From Burkholderiales bacterium (GTDB lineage Bacteria; Pseudomonadota; Gammaproteobacteria; Burkholderiales; Burkholderiaceae_C), in contig JAGWTR010000001.1 of NCBI GenBank assembly GCA_028868855.1, positions 62,001 to 126,000 of the forward strand: 64,000 nt of DNA. Reading direction: 5' to 3'. Of this stretch, positions 56,919 through 64,000 are shown piece by piece; position 1 is the first letter of the stretch; every line of letters starts with the position of its first letter. The translations under genes and the position numbers were made by a program. Under the pieces are notes generated by a model, which was not told the DNA's origin, did no database searches, and saw nothing but the letters and a program-made list of their open reading frames with translations.

Positions 56919-57671
56919 TCATGCCGGGTTATCGATGTCGATGAACTGGTGGACCAGCCCGAATTCGCGGGCGACTGCGTCGCCCAGGGCCTGCACACCG
57001 TAGCGCTCGCTGGCATGGTGCCCGCAGGCCATGAAAGCCACGCCGGTTTCGCGCGCGTAGTGCGCCTGAGGCTCAGAAATCTCACCGGTCAGAAACACGT
57101 CGGCGCCAGCGGCAATGGCGTCTTCAAAATAACCCTGCGCACCGCCGCTGCACCAGGCCACTCTGCGCAAGGGCCGCCCATCACCTGGCACGATCATTGG
57201 CGAGCGCGCCAAAGCGTTCTCCACAGCTTGGGCCAGGGCTTCCAGGGTCGTCGATGCGGCAAATGCGGGCCCAATGAAGCCAAGGTCCTGCTCGCCAAAG
57301 CGGCCGTCGGCCACCAAACCAAGGCGCTGCCCCCACTGGGCGTTGTTGCCCAGGGTCGGGTGGGCGTCTAGAGGCAGGTGGTAGGCCAGCAGGTTGATGT
57401 TGTGTTTTAGCAACAGCGCCAGGCGCTCCTTCATCCAGCCGGTGACCCTCCCATCGTGGCCGCGCCAGAACAGGCCATGGTGCACCAGGATGGCGTCGGC
57501 TTGGGCGTCCACGGCAGCTTCGATCAAGGCCCGGCTGGCAGTCACGCCGCTGACGATCTTGTGGACTTGGGTTTTGCCCTCAACTTGTAAACCGTTCGGC
57601 CCATAATCCCGAAAACGCCCCGCCTCCAGCACAGTGTTGAGGTGGGCGTGCAGGTTGTCTCGATCGGTCAC
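56919..57671 (-). CDS. Nif3-like dinuclear metal centre protein
   Basis: 250 residues of the Nif3/YbgI family (GTP cyclohydrolase 1 type 2 homologue), hexameric with a two-metal site. Ligand-rich motifs: ILVHHGLFWRGHDG, HLPLDAHPTLGNN and FMACGHHASERYG, and the terminal HQFIDIDNPA. GTG 57671 follows AAGGATTGCC and gives the family start VTDRDNLHAHLNT; the ORF runs 10 codons upstream. Function unsettled. Its 3' end faces hisF. Confidence 0.88.
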   Translation of the reverse strand: MTDRDNLHAHLNTVLEAGRFRDYGPNGLQVEGKTQVHKIVSGVTASRALIEAAVDAQADAILVHHGLFWRGHDGRVTGWMKERLALLLKHNINLLAYHLPLDAHPTLGNNAQWGQRLGLVADGRFGEQDLGFIGPAFAASTTLEALAQAVENALARSPMIVPGDGRPLRRVAWCSGGAQGYFEDAIAAGADVFLTGEISEPQAHYARETGVAFMACGHHASERYGVQALGDAVAREFGLVHQFIDIDNPA

Positions 57672-57700
57672 GGCAATCCTTTTTTGAGTCTGTGATTTCA

Positions 57701-58867
57701 ATGCGCAAATTCTGGTTGATTTTCTCGCAAGCGGTCACCGTTGTCGTGGCCGTGGTGTTTGTGGTGTCCACGTTCAAGCCGCAGTGGATCCAGTCTATGC
57801 CTTGGACTGCCGGGCGCCCGACGGCCATCGTGGCGATGGCGCCCAAGCCCGCAGCAGGGGAGTTGGGTGCTTCGTCTGTGGTCACCTTCCGGGAGGCGGT
57901 CAAGCATGCCGCCCCGGCGGTGGTCAGCGTCGTCACGAACAAGACGGCTCATCGCAATTCGCGCCAGAACGACCCCTGGTTCCGCTATTTTTTTGGCGAC
58001 CAGGAAGGTCAGCCCCAGTCGGGCGTGGGCTCAGGCGTCATCGTCTCGCCTGATGGCTATGTGCTGACCAACAACCATGTGGTCGATCACATGGATGATA
58101 TTGAGGTCATCCTCACGGACGGGCGCAAGGCAAGCGCCAAGGTCATCGGCACTGATCCCGACACCGACTTGGCCGTGCTCAAGATCGAGCTGGAGCGCCT
58201 GCCCGCCATCACCTTTGGCGACTCCGACACCCTGCAGGTGGGCGATGCCGTACTGGCCATTGGTAACCCTTTTGGCGTGGGTCAGACCGTGACCCAGGGC
58301 ATCGTCAGTGCCTTGGGCCGCAACCAACTGGGCATCAACACCTTCGAAAACTTCATTCAGACCGATGCGGCCATCAACCCCGGCAACTCCGGTGGCGCAC
58401 TGATCGATGCCAGTGGCACCCTGATGGGCATCAACAGTGCCATCTATTCCCGCTCGGGCGGCAGTCTGGGCATTGGCTTTGCCATCCCGGTGTCGACCGC
58501 GCAGCATGTGATGGAAAGCCTGATCCGCGACGGGCAGGTGACGCGAGGCTGGATTGGCGTTGAGCCTCGCGACCTCACCCCCGAGATCGCCGAAACGTTC
58601 AACCTGCCGCTCAAGGAGGGCGTGTTGATCACTGGTGTATTGCACAACGGGCCAGCCGCGCAAGGGGGCATGCGACCTGGAGACGTGGTGGTGCAGATTG
58701 CGCAGTTGCCGGTGGCCGATACAGCGCATTTGCTCAACGCGGTGGCCGCTCTCAAGCCGGGGGCCACGGTCAAGATCAAGGTGCAGCGGGCGGGGCAGGT
58801 GGTCAATCTCGACGTGGTGGCCGCTCAACGCCCCAAGACATCGCGCCCAGCCGTTCAGGAAGAGTGA
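57701..58867 (+). CDS. DegS-like membrane-anchored serine protease
   Basis: S1C (HtrA) protease of 388 residues with an N-terminal membrane anchor (SQAVTVVVAVVFVVSTF, uncleaved type), a trypsin-like domain with catalytic His126 (NNHVVDH), Asp156 (TDLAVLK) and Ser230 (NPGNSGGALID), and one PDZ domain (about 280-375). One PDZ and an anchor fit DegS, the envelope-stress sensor, more than DegP. Convergent with tatC; the two ends overlap by 13 bases. Confidence 0.88.
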   Translation: MRKFWLIFSQAVTVVVAVVFVVSTFKPQWIQSMPWTAGRPTAIVAMAPKPAAGELGASSVVTFREAVKHAAPAVVSVVTNKTAHRNSRQNDPWFRYFFGDQEGQPQSGVGSGVIVSPDGYVLTNNHVVDHMDDIEVILTDGRKASAKVIGTDPDTDLAVLKIELERLPAITFGDSDTLQVGDAVLAIGNPFGVGQTVTQGIVSALGRNQLGINTFENFIQTDAAINPGNSGGALIDASGTLMGINSAIYSRSGGSLGIGFAIPVSTAQHVMESLIRDGQVTRGWIGVEPRDLTPEIAETFNLPLKEGVLITGVLHNGPAAQGGMRPGDVVVQIAQLPVADTAHLLNAVAALKPGATVKIKVQRAGQVVNLDVVAAQRPKTSRPAVQEE

Positions 58868-59652
58868 TCCGTCGAGGCAGCGTTCTCGCCTGCATCAGTT
58901 TTGGGGCGCTCAGTCATTTGAGCCGCCCAGATGCCCAGCTCATATAGCAAGCACATCGGGATGGCCAGCGCCAGTTGTGAAACCACATCGGGCGGCGTCA
59001 CGACGGCGGCGATGACAAATGCGAGCACGATGAAGTAACGGCGAAAATCCTTCAGCTTCTGCACCGACACGATGCCCATGCGCGCCAGAATGACGAGCAC
59101 CACGGGCACCTCGAAGGTGGCGCCAAAGGCCAGGAACATATTGAGCACAAAGCTCAAATAGGCCTCAATGTCGGGTGCGGCGGTGATGCTCTTGGGCGCA
59201 AAGCTCTGGATGAACTTGAAGACCTGGCCAAACACAAAGAAGTAGCAGAACGCCACGCCCAGGAAGAAGAGCAGGGTGCTGGAGATAATCAACGGCATCA
59301 CCAGCTGCTTTTCGTGCTTGTACAAGCCCGGCGCCACAAAGGACCACAGCTGATAAAGCACCACCGGCAGCGCCAGCAGGAATGCGGCCATCATGGTGAT
59401 CTTGATGGGCACCATGAAGGGCGAAATCACGCTGGTGGCGATCAATGTGGCGCCTTTGGGCAGGTGGGCCACGAGGGGGGCTGCCAGCATGTCATAGAGC
59501 GCGGCCGGGCCCGGATAGATCGCCAGAACGGCAAAAGCGATGCCAATGGCAATGGCCGCCCGAATCAGGCGGTCGCGCAATTCAATCAGGTGGGAGACGA
59601 AGGGCTGTTCGGTGCCGTCCAGTTCGCTCTGGGAGGGTTCTTTGTCGCTCAC
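58855..59652 (-). CDS. tatC: Sec-independent protein translocase TatC
   Basis: 265 residues with six transmembrane helices. FVSHLIELRDRLIRAAIAIG is the N-terminal TatC signature, including the Glu that reads twin-arginine signals, and FGATFEVPVVLVILARMGIV is the second conserved block. Last gene of hisI-hisE-hinT-tatA-tatB-tatC on the minus strand. Confidence 0.96.
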   Translation of the reverse strand: MSDKEPSQSELDGTEQPFVSHLIELRDRLIRAAIAIGIAFAVLAIYPGPAALYDMLAAPLVAHLPKGATLIATSVISPFMVPIKITMMAAFLLALPVVLYQLWSFVAPGLYKHEKQLVMPLIISSTLLFFLGVAFCYFFVFGQVFKFIQSFAPKSITAAPDIEAYLSFVLNMFLAFGATFEVPVVLVILARMGIVSVQKLKDFRRYFIVLAFVIAAVVTPPDVVSQLALAIPMCLLYELGIWAAQMTERPKTDAGENAASTDHSS

Positions 59653-59665
59653 TTAGGCAATCACA

Positions 59666-60157
59666 TCAAGGTTGGCGACGGGCGCTCGAGGCGGCAGGAG
59701 GGCGGAATCGCGCCACACGCGCGGCCCCGGACTGTACTTGGCGGCGCACGCCATGGTGCTGTTTGTACCAAAGCGGGGTGGCACCCCGCTTGAGGCGCCA
59801 GTTCTTGCGCAAGGGTGGGCTGTGGCTGACATAGGGCAGGTCGTTGTAGAACCCTGCCGCATGGTTGGCATTGGCATCGCTCAATGCAGTGTGCAAACCC
59901 GACTCGGCCTGCGTCATGCCGCTGGCGACCGTTTCCTCAACTTGGCGCGCAGCGTCTTCGATGTCGCCTTTCATTTTCTTGAGCTCTTCAAGCTCAATGG
60001 AGCGGCTCACCTCGGACTGCACCTGCGAGACATAGCGCTGCGCCTTGCCCACAAACGCGCCGACCGTCCGAGCGACGCGCGGCAGCTTTTCAGGCCCGAT
60101 CACGATCAAGGCCACTGCGCCGATGAGGGCCAGTTTGTCAATGCCAAAGTCAATCAT
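59666..60157 (-). CDS. tatB: Sec-independent protein translocase TatB
   Basis: 163 residues: N-terminal helix with the TatB pattern (MIDFGIDKLALIGAVALIVIG then PEKLPRVARTVG), followed by an amphipathic helix and a basic C-terminal tail. 29 bases upstream lies tatA, 13 bases downstream tatC. Confidence 0.94.
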   Translation of the reverse strand: MIDFGIDKLALIGAVALIVIGPEKLPRVARTVGAFVGKAQRYVSQVQSEVSRSIELEELKKMKGDIEDAARQVEETVASGMTQAESGLHTALSDANANHAAGFYNDLPYVSHSPPLRKNWRLKRGATPLWYKQHHGVRRQVQSGAARVARFRPPAASSARRQP

Positions 60158-60186
60158 GACTCAATGCTTCCCTGCGGTCGCGTGAA

Positions 60187-60432
60187 TCACGATTTGGTCT
60201 TGGCTTGAACGTCGACGGTGTTGTCGTCGGTCTTGACGCTGTTGGTGACATGTTGGGGCGCGGCAGTCGGGTTGGACGGCGTATCGCTCGCTGCGCCGTC
60301 CTTCACGCCGTCCTTGAAGCCCTTGACGGCGGCGCCCAGATCGGTGCCGATGTTCTTAAGCTTCTTGGTGCCAAACACCATCATCACGATCACCAGCACG
60401 ATCAACCAGTGCCAAATGCTGAACGAACCCAT
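60187..60432 (-). CDS. tatA: Sec-independent protein translocase TatA
   Basis: 81 residues with the TatA/E helix ([20 protein letters not shown]) and the Phe-Gly hinge before an amphipathic helix ([14 protein letters not shown]). Pore-forming component of the Tat system. Confidence 0.95.
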   Translation of the reverse strand: MGSFSIWHWLIVLVIVMMVFGTKKLKNIGTDLGAAVKGFKDGVKDGAASDTPSNPTAAPQHVTNSVKTDDNTVDVQAKTKS

Positions 60433-60468
60433 TGCGTACTCCTAAACGGTCATGCGACCCATTGAAAA

Positions 60469-60816
60469 TCAACCAATCTTCCAGGGGCGTGGCCCCCCCA
60501 TCACATGCACATGCAGGTGAAAAACCTCTTGCCCACCATCTTGCCCGTTATTGACGACCACACGGAAGCCATTGGTGATGCCCTGCTCGGCCGCCAGTTT
60601 GGGCGCCAGCGCCACCATCTTGCCCAACAGGCCCTGATGGTGCTCACCACAATCTTGCAGCGTCGGGATGTGTTCGCGCGGCACGATCAGGAAGTGCACC
60701 GGGGCGTGGGGGCGGATGTCATGAAAGGCAATGACCTCATCGTCCTGATAGAAGATCTTGCTGGGAATCTCGCCACCAGCGATCTTGCAGAAAATGCAGT
60801 CGGGATCAATGGTCAT
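60469..60816 (-). CDS. hinT: HIT family purine nucleoside phosphoramidase
   Basis: 115 residues with the histidine triad HLHVHVMGG (His100, 102, 104) and the N-terminal CIFCKIAGGEIPSKI zinc-like pair. Hydrolyses adenosine phosphoramidates. ATG 60816 is the family start; an in-frame TTG at 60843 overlaps the hisE stop. Confidence 0.93.
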   Translation of the reverse strand: MTIDPDCIFCKIAGGEIPSKIFYQDDEVIAFHDIRPHAPVHFLIVPREHIPTLQDCGEHHQGLLGKMVALAPKLAAEQGITNGFRVVVNNGQDGGQEVFHLHVHVMGGPRPWKIG

Positions 60817-60839
60817 GGTGCGTCGATCGTCTGGGGAAG

Positions 60840-61232
60840 TCAAATGGCACCGCGATCATCCGCTTGCCGGGTCTGGATTTTACGCAGCGCGAATTCTTCC
60901 AGTCCAGACAAGCCTTCGCGACGCGCCAATTCGCCCACCACATCGGCTGGGCTCAGCCCCAGATGGGCCATGGCCACCATCGAATGGAACCACAGATCGG
61001 CGAATTCGCCCACCAGGGCCTTGGTGTGTTCCGGGCTGGGTTGGGCGGCGGCGTCCTTGGCGGCCATGATGGTTTCGGTGGCTTCTTCCCCCACCTTTTT
61101 CAGGATGGCGTCGGTGCCTTTGTGGAACAGGCGCGCCACATAGCTCTTGTCCGGGTCGCCCCCCTTGCGGGACTCGATGACCGCAGCCAAGCGCAGCAAG
61201 ACGTCAAGTGTGGAGGCTGAAGGCTCACTCAT
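60840..61232 (-). CDS. hisE: Phosphoribosyl-ATP diphosphatase
   Basis: 130 residues of the MazG-like HisE family, second step of histidine synthesis. [16 protein letters not shown] and [16 protein letters not shown] contain the metal-binding Glu/Asp. It is separate from hisI, as usual in this order, and lies 12 bases after it. Confidence 0.95.
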   Translation of the reverse strand: MSEPSASTLDVLLRLAAVIESRKGGDPDKSYVARLFHKGTDAILKKVGEEATETIMAAKDAAAQPSPEHTKALVGEFADLWFHSMVAMAHLGLSPADVVGELARREGLSGLEEFALRKIQTRQADDRGAI

Positions 61233-61244
61233 GGGTACTCGGCT

Positions 61245-61634
61245 TTACTTGTAGATGTATTCGGGGTCTTTGAGGATCGGGTCCACGCTAATCCATTGCT
61301 CGTTCTCATACTTCTGAAAGAAGCAGCTGTGTCGACCGGTATGGCAGGCAATGCCCGGGGTGTGGCCCAGTTGCTCAACGCGCAGCAGCACCACATCGTT
61401 GTCACAGTCCAGGCGCATGTCGTGCACTTTCTGGATGTGGCCGGACTCTTCGCCCTTATGCCAGAGGCGCTTGCGGGAGCGGCTCCAGTAAATGGCCTCG
61501 CCCAATTCGGCGGTGCGCGCCAGGGCCTCGCGGTTCATCCACGCAAACATGAGCACGTCGCCGGTGCTCGCTTCCTGGGCAATGACGGGCACGAGGCCCT
61601 GGTCGTCCCAGCGGATAGTGTCTAGCCAGTTCAT
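61245..61634 (-). CDS. hisI: Phosphoribosyl-AMP cyclohydrolase
   Basis: 129 residues, third step of the pathway. Metal and zinc ligands: [16 protein letters not shown] and the Cys/His set in [20 protein letters not shown] 61634 gives the family start [13 protein letters not shown]. It is divergent from pdxA, 70 bases apart, so its promoter is in that gap. Confidence 0.95.
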   Translation of the reverse strand: MNWLDTIRWDDQGLVPVIAQEASTGDVLMFAWMNREALARTAELGEAIYWSRSRKRLWHKGEESGHIQKVHDMRLDCDNDVVLLRVEQLGHTPGIACHTGRHSCFFQKYENEQWISVDPILKDPEYIYK

Positions 61635-61704
61635 TGTGCGAGTGTAGCAATGCGGGGCCGGAAGGTCTGGCGCCAGGCCTTCGGGGCTGGGACAATTGGC
61701 ACCT

Positions 61705-62766
61705 ATGCATACTCGCTCCATTCATGACAAGCGCCTGGCCCTGACCATGGGGGACGCCTGCGGCATCGGTCCCGAAATCATTGCCCGGCTCTGGCTGGAC
61801 AACGCTCCGCCTGCAACCCTGGTGGTGGGCTGCCCGCACATCATGCGGCGCGCTGCAGCCTGGGTCGCGCAGGCGCGGGGCCTTGAGGCGGGGCCATTGG
61901 TCATCGACATCGACGATCCGGTTGCCTGGGCGGCGGATCCGCAGGCCTGGCCTGCCAACGTCATTCCCGTGTGGGCGCCGTCGGGCTTGACCGACGATTT
62001 GATGACGGTGCCGGTCGGGCAGGTGGACGTTCGGGCCGGACGGGGCGCAGCCGTCTGCGTCCGGGCGGCGGTGCGCCTGGCCCAGGACGGGGTGGTGTCG
62101 GGCATCGTGACCGCGCCCCTGCACAAAGAGGCCCTGGCGCTGGCGGGCGAACCGTACCCCGGTCACACGGAGTTGCTGCAGGCCGAGGGCTCGCCGGCAA
62201 GGCAAGCACCGGCGCCCGTTCGCATGATGCTGGCCAATGACGAGCTGAAAACCGTGCTGGTCACCATCCACATGTCGTTGCGCCACGCCATTGAGGGCGT
62301 GACGCACGAGGCCGTGCTGGAAACCATCCGTATCACCCATGACAGCGCCCGTCTGTGGGGCATGCCTCGTCCGCGCATCGCCGTGGCGGGCCTCAACCCA
62401 CACGCGGGGGAGGGCGGTCTGTTTGGCGACGAAGAACTGACCATCATTGGCCCGGCGGTCCAGGCGGCCCAGGCGCTGGGCATTGATGCCACCGGCCCCC
62501 TGGCCCCGGACACCGTGTTCATGCGCGCACGCCACGCGCAGGGGCACCCCGGCGAGTTCGATGTGGTTGTGGCGATGTACCACGACCAGGGCTTGATCCC
62601 GGTAAAATACCTGGGACTGGATCAGGGGGTGAATGTCACGCTGGGGCTGCCCTTTGTGCGCACCAGCCCCGACCACGGCACCGCCTTTGACCTGGCTGGC
62701 ACGGGTCGGGCCGATCCGTCCAGCCTGATTCAGGCCTGGCGCATGGCCCGACAGCTGGTGGCGTGA
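61705..62766 (+). CDS. pdxA: 4-hydroxythreonine-4-phosphate dehydrogenase
   Basis: Vitamin B6 synthesis (DXP-dependent route): oxidises 4-phosphohydroxy-threonine with NAD. 353 residues. The N-terminal motif is [18 protein letters not shown] (GDPAGIGPE in many species), and later [16 protein letters not shown] and [14 protein letters not shown] supply metal and substrate ligands. Alone on the plus strand between two minus-strand genes. Confidence 0.94.
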   Translation: MHTRSIHDKRLALTMGDACGIGPEIIARLWLDNAPPATLVVGCPHIMRRAAAWVAQARGLEAGPLVIDIDDPVAWAADPQAWPANVIPVWAPSGLTDDLMTVPVGQVDVRAGRGAAVCVRAAVRLAQDGVVSGIVTAPLHKEALALAGEPYPGHTELLQAEGSPARQAPAPVRMMLANDELKTVLVTIHMSLRHAIEGVTHEAVLETIRITHDSARLWGMPRPRIAVAGLNPHAGEGGLFGDEELTIIGPAVQAAQALGIDATGPLAPDTVFMRARHAQGHPGEFDVVVAMYHDQGLIPVKYLGLDQGVNVTLGLPFVRTSPDHGTAFDLAGTGRADPSSLIQAWRMARQLVA

Positions 62767-62783
62767 GGATGGGCTGACGGGGC

Positions 62784-64000
62784 CTAGGCCACCGCAGCCG
62801 TTTTGCTCATTGCCGCCAGTTGCCGGCGTGCCCGCATGGTGGCGCGCTCGATCAGTTCGGAGGGCTCAAACGCCCGGAACCGGCCGGTGTCACACATCTT
62901 GGCCAAGGTGCGTGAGGTCAGCGAAATCGTTTGTTTGTGCTGATGGCCTTGCGTGAAGATGAAGAAGGAGCGGCCTTCACTGACCCAGGTCAAGCGTACG
63001 CGTTTCCACTCCCCCTGCATGTGCATCTGGTAAGCCGTGCCCTTGATGATGTGGTGCACGAGTTGCATGCCCGCCGATGGCGTGGGCGGTGCGTCCAGAT
63101 TGATGTCAATGTCCGCCAGCCCCGCCTCGCCGCCGCCAGCCAGATCAAGGTCAATGTCCAGGGGCGCTTCGTTGAGCAGGGCCGCCTCGGGCACGAAACC
63201 GGCCTGCTTGATCTCCTCAGGGCTCAGTGCCGTCACCACGGTCAACAGAGGTTCGGCCTTGATGTCGTCCAGCGCGGCCGGCAACGGGTCATTGGCGGCA
63301 TCTTCCCGACTGGGGATGCTGAGTTTTTCGACCTTGCTAAGCTGTTGTTCCAGCAGTCGCTGCGTCAGGTCATGGTGGGGCTGGGTCTTGAGCGATTCTG
63401 CGTGGGCGGGCAGCAGCTTTGAGAAAAAGTCCTGCTTGGCATCCTCGGACCACTGGATCAGTGTCATGCCTTCGGTCAGGTCCTTCATCAGCTGAGGCAG
63501 CTTCATCAGGAACTCTTTGCGCAATTGCGGACTGCCCTTGGGCTGCACGCTCAGGGCCAAATCGCGGCCGGCTTTCTTGACGCGCTGCGCCAGGACGGAC
63601 TGAGCGCCGTCGCGGGCGCTGGCCATCACCTGTACCTGGCTCCAGATCTGCGTCAGGAAGTCGCGCACGAACTCGGGCATCTCCACTGAAGCCAGTTCGC
63701 GCTTGAGCACCTGCATATAGCGCTGCTGCACACGCAGGTCCGCTTCCTTGCCACTGAGCAGGGCGGCCACGGCGGCGTTTTCGGCGCTTTCCTGGTGGTT
63801 TTGCTCCTCAACGAAAGCTTCCAGTTCGGCCAGCTTGGATTCGTACAAATCCATGCGGTCAAAATCGCCGTCCACCACATCGTTGACCAGGGCGGTCACC
63901 CGTGCCAGACAGGCCGCGCCAACGCCTTGCTCGTAATCGTCAAACGTCGCTGACAGCGTGGCAATCCGGTTCACGAAGCGCCGCACGGGGTGCTTGCGTG
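62784..64000 (-). CDS. DUF1631 family protein, 5'-truncated by the window edge
   Basis: The C-terminal 405 or so residues of a second DUF1631 protein; the frame runs off the end of the window. The C-terminal barrel-like domain (MHMQGEWKRVRLTWVSEGRSFFIFTQGHQHK) aligns in kind with the same region of the protein at 40.8 kb (LFLHGKWTTSRLLWRSDNGEFYMFSS), so the two are paralogues. The rest is helical and acidic (PLDIDLDLAGGGEAGLADID). Confidence 0.82.
   Translation of the reverse strand, partial: RKHPVRRFVNRIATLSATFDDYEQGVGAACLARVTALVNDVVDGDFDRMDLYESKLAELEAFVEEQNHQESAENAAVAALLSGKEADLRVQQRYMQVLKRELASVEMPEFVRDFLTQIWSQVQVMASARDGAQSVLAQRVKKAGRDLALSVQPKGSPQLRKEFLMKLPQLMKDLTEGMTLIQWSEDAKQDFFSKLLPAHAESLKTQPHHDLTQRLLEQQLSKVEKLSIPSREDAANDPLPAALDDIKAEPLLTVVTALSPEEIKQAGFVPEAALLNEAPLDIDLDLAGGGEAGLADIDINLDAPPTPSAGMQLVHHIIKGTAYQMHMQGEWKRVRLTWVSEGRSFFIFTQGHQHKQTISLTSRTLAKMCDTGRFRAFEPSELIERATMRARRQLAAMSKTAAVA

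Overview
The window looks like chromosomal DNA of a beta-proteobacterium of the order Burkholderiales, most likely Comamonadaceae-like. The evidence is the high G+C content and several gene strings I know from that group: rsfS-rlmH-maf-rng, tolB-pal-cpoB, the run ABC transporter-ibaG-murA-hisGDCBHAF, and a hisI-hisE-hinT-tatABC block. Two lysine/alanine-tailed proteins (RsfS and an HU protein) also fit. The assignment is by recognition of gene order and protein sequence; no search was run.

Layout. Positions 1-14.7 kb are mostly housekeeping: the end of lplT, a small exported protein, a yjgR-type ATPase, yebC, purD, hemF, nadD, rsfS (with an H1-like tail), rlmH, maf, a Rossmann-fold protein, rng, tolB (with a Tat-like signal), pal, cpoB and tcdA. 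Two tRNA-Lys genes (anticodons UUU and CUU) follow, then a strong terminator. From about 15 to 36 kb the content is accessory and stress-flavoured: a thioesterase-like gene, a SulP transporter, DUF2252, a charged exported protein, HU, fumC, an NtrC-family sigma-54 activator with an upstream PAS/HisKA protein that lacks an ATPase domain, a yqjD/yqjE/yqjK-like membrane operon, a Gln-rich small protein, a large hybrid histidine kinase, egtB-egtD for ergothioneine, an esterase, a stand-alone rpoN, a PA2169-type four-helix protein and a DUF4142 lipoprotein. Positions 34.8-40.7 kb hold a trehalose/glucose module: GH15, a membrane-anchored otsA, otsB and glk. Positions 40.8-64 kb return to core genes: DUF1631, modABC, an M20 amidohydrolase, a PHA-system protein, an acyl-CoA-binding protein, the murA-his operon, nif3-like, a DegS-like protease, tatABC, hinT, hisE, hisI, pdxA and a second DUF1631 gene cut by the window end.

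The most interesting reading is a local sigma-54 circuit at 17.5-34 kb. I find good -24/-12 matches (GG and GC separated by exactly ten bases, mostly GGCA and TTGC) upstream of rpoN itself, of the divergent PA2169/DUF4142 pair, of a 72-aa acidic protein, of the Gln-rich protein and, more weakly, of DUF2252 and the charged exported protein. These lie near an NtrC-type activator gene and an rpoN that is not in the usual lptB-rpoN-hpf context. This suggests a dedicated, possibly autoregulated RpoN with a clustered stress regulon of poorly characterised small proteins. Other points of note are the membrane-tethered trehalose-6-phosphate synthase, the split his operon that fits one inversion, and the HisKA protein without a catalytic domain.

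No CRISPR array, complete insertion sequence, rRNA gene or prophage was seen. No gene-free stretch exceeds about 250 bases.
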